NCBI GenBank assembly: GCA_903881535.1
Contig: CAIRTT010000495.1
Coordinates: 1 to 6,461 of the forward strand
Direction of reading: 5' to 3'
Length of the DNA stretch: 6,461 bases
Source: an uncultured Armatimonadota bacterium
Lineage (GTDB): Bacteria; Armatimonadota; Armatimonadia; Armatimonadales; Armatimonadaceae
A program made the translations under genes and the position numbers. Positions 5,786 through 6,461 of the stretch are shown piece after piece; positions within the stretch are counted from its first letter, which is position 1, and each line of letters starts with the position of its first letter. The notes under the pieces were generated by a model, which saw only the letters and a program-made list of their open reading frames with translations, was not told the DNA's origin and ran no database searches.

Positions 5786-6461
5786 ATGACTGGATTTCCA
5801 AAATGTGGCTTGGTGATAAAAGCCAGCCGGAGTGTAGCTACAGAACAGCTTCGTCAGACGATTATGGGACTCTGTGTATTCCCGACACGGCATACATTGT
5901 CGGGAAAGCATGGCGCGGATGCGGCAGCGGATTGGCTTGTCCGCCGCCTGCAGAGCTTTGGTGGCAACCTGCGAGTCGAAAAAGATACTTGGCTGGAACC
6001 AAAAGGCCAGCGCGTTGATAAACCATCCACCATCTCAAATGTTTATGCCAAAATCCCCGGTTCCAAACACCCAAACCACTGGGTCGTCATCAGTGGACAT
6101 TACGACTCTCGCGTTACTGATGTCATGGATTCCACCAGCAATGCACCCGGGGCAAATGATGATGCATCTGGCGTCGCCGTAACGCTCGAAGTGGCTAGAG
6201 TCCTCGCAAACAGCAAGCCTGAAATTGGCATTATTTTCGCTGCGCTTACGGGTGAAGAGCAGGGCCTCCTCGGTGCCAAACACCTCGCGGATACTTTGGT
6301 TGCCAAGGGGGAAACCGTTGTCGCGATGGCAACCTACGACATCGTGGGCAACTCAACCGGCGCCGATGGTAAGAAGCGCACGGACTACATCCGGATTTTC
6401 TCAGGCGGAGACACCCCCGGGGAAACAACCGCTTCCGCAACTCGCAGACGCACCACAGGCC
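5786..6461 (+). CDS. M28-family zinc aminopeptidase (3'-truncated by window)
   Basis: The frame is open from ATG 5786 to the window end (225 codons, no stop), and an in-frame TAA at 5774 blocks any longer start. M28 peptidases are di-zinc exopeptidases that release N-terminal residues; related members cleave dipeptides or the glutamate of folates. Seen here: FPTRHTLSG (residues 32-40), typical of the domain's N-terminal region; GHYDS with Zn ligand H105; PGANDDASG with bridging D125; TGEEQGLLGA with general base E157 and ligand E158; and TYDIVGN with D185. The last ligand, a His, should be downstream. Ligand roles follow by analogy with PSMA and Aeromonas aminopeptidase. The N-terminus MTGFPKCGLVIKASR does not look like a signal peptide, which is unusual for this group. 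No strong ribosome binding site is visible (a GGCGGG lies 12 nt upstream). The 29-nt gap after the NHL gene shows no terminator, so co-transcription or coupling is plausible. Confidence 0.88.
   Translation, partial: MTGFPKCGLVIKASRSVATEQLRQTIMGLCVFPTRHTLSGKHGADAAADWLVRRLQSFGGNLRVEKDTWLEPKGQRVDKPSTISNVYAKIPGSKHPNHWVVISGHYDSRVTDVMDSTSNAPGANDDASGVAVTLEVARVLANSKPEIGIIFAALTGEEQGLLGAKHLADTLVAKGETVVAMATYDIVGNSTGADGKKRTDYIRIFSGGDTPGETTASATRRRTTG
5879..5906. repeat. 9-bp inverted repeat inside the peptidase 5' coding region
   Basis: TTCCCGACA (5879-5887) and TGTCGGGAA (5898-5906) are exact reverse complements separated by 10 nt. It overlaps the codons for the conserved F-P-T-R-H-T-L-S segment, and no T-run follows on either strand, so it does not look like a terminator. 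It may be chance, an mRNA hairpin near the start, or a dyad operator. Confidence 0.4.

Noticed and set aside
5803..5826. Small hairpin TGGCTT...AAGCCA near the peptidase start
   Set aside because: The stem is only 6 bp with an 8-nt loop inside coding sequence, which is expected by chance, and no riboswitch-like context is present.
5414..5911. 165-codon minus-strand open frame
   Set aside because: It is antisense to the end of the NHL gene and the start of the peptidase gene, shows no recognisable domain, and reads as a shadow of the real coding frames.
5803..6182. Plus-strand open frames at 5803-6018 and 5874-6182
   Set aside because: Both overlap the peptidase in other frames and have no family motifs, while the 5786 frame carries the full M28 signature.

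Overview
The window carries three plus-strand coding regions in one direction, two of them cut by the window edges. Base composition is mid-range and slightly GC-rich by eye, and no RNA gene, CRISPR array or mobile element is visible. The large secreted, repeat-built proteins and the style of the M28 peptidase suggest a Gram-negative free-living bacterium. Armatimonadota, Acidobacteriota or a Geobacter-like Desulfobacterota lineage are possible, but nothing in the window fixes the phylum, so this is a weak inference.

Layout. (1) Positions 1-2717 hold the 3' part of a multicopper oxidase. Its last cupredoxin domain has intact copper-ligand motifs and is followed by about seven fibronectin type III (Fn3) domains that run to the stop codon. 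(2) Positions 2718-2861 are intergenic and hold a perfect 15-bp stem hairpin (2743-2775) and a ribosome binding site for the next gene. (3) Positions 2862-5756 encode a 964-residue exported protein: signal peptide, six NHL repeats (predicted beta-propeller), two OmpL47/Ig-like domains and five copies of a beta-rich repeat of about 95 residues. (4) After 29 nt, positions 5786-6461 hold the 5' part of an M28-family zinc aminopeptidase gene. It stays open to the window end, and four of the five zinc-ligand and catalytic positions expected from the family are visible.

How the genes relate. The first two are modular extracellular proteins, an enzyme on a long Fn3 stalk and an NHL/Ig-like scaffold. 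The hairpin separates them, so they are probably separate transcription units. The NHL protein and the peptidase are close enough to be co-transcribed. A shared role (surface redox chemistry, matrix binding, peptide turnover) is only a guess from co-location. I see no convincing evidence of a wholly new system. The points most worth a second look are the oxidase-Fn3 architecture, the orientation of the hairpin, and the peptidase's apparent lack of an export signal.
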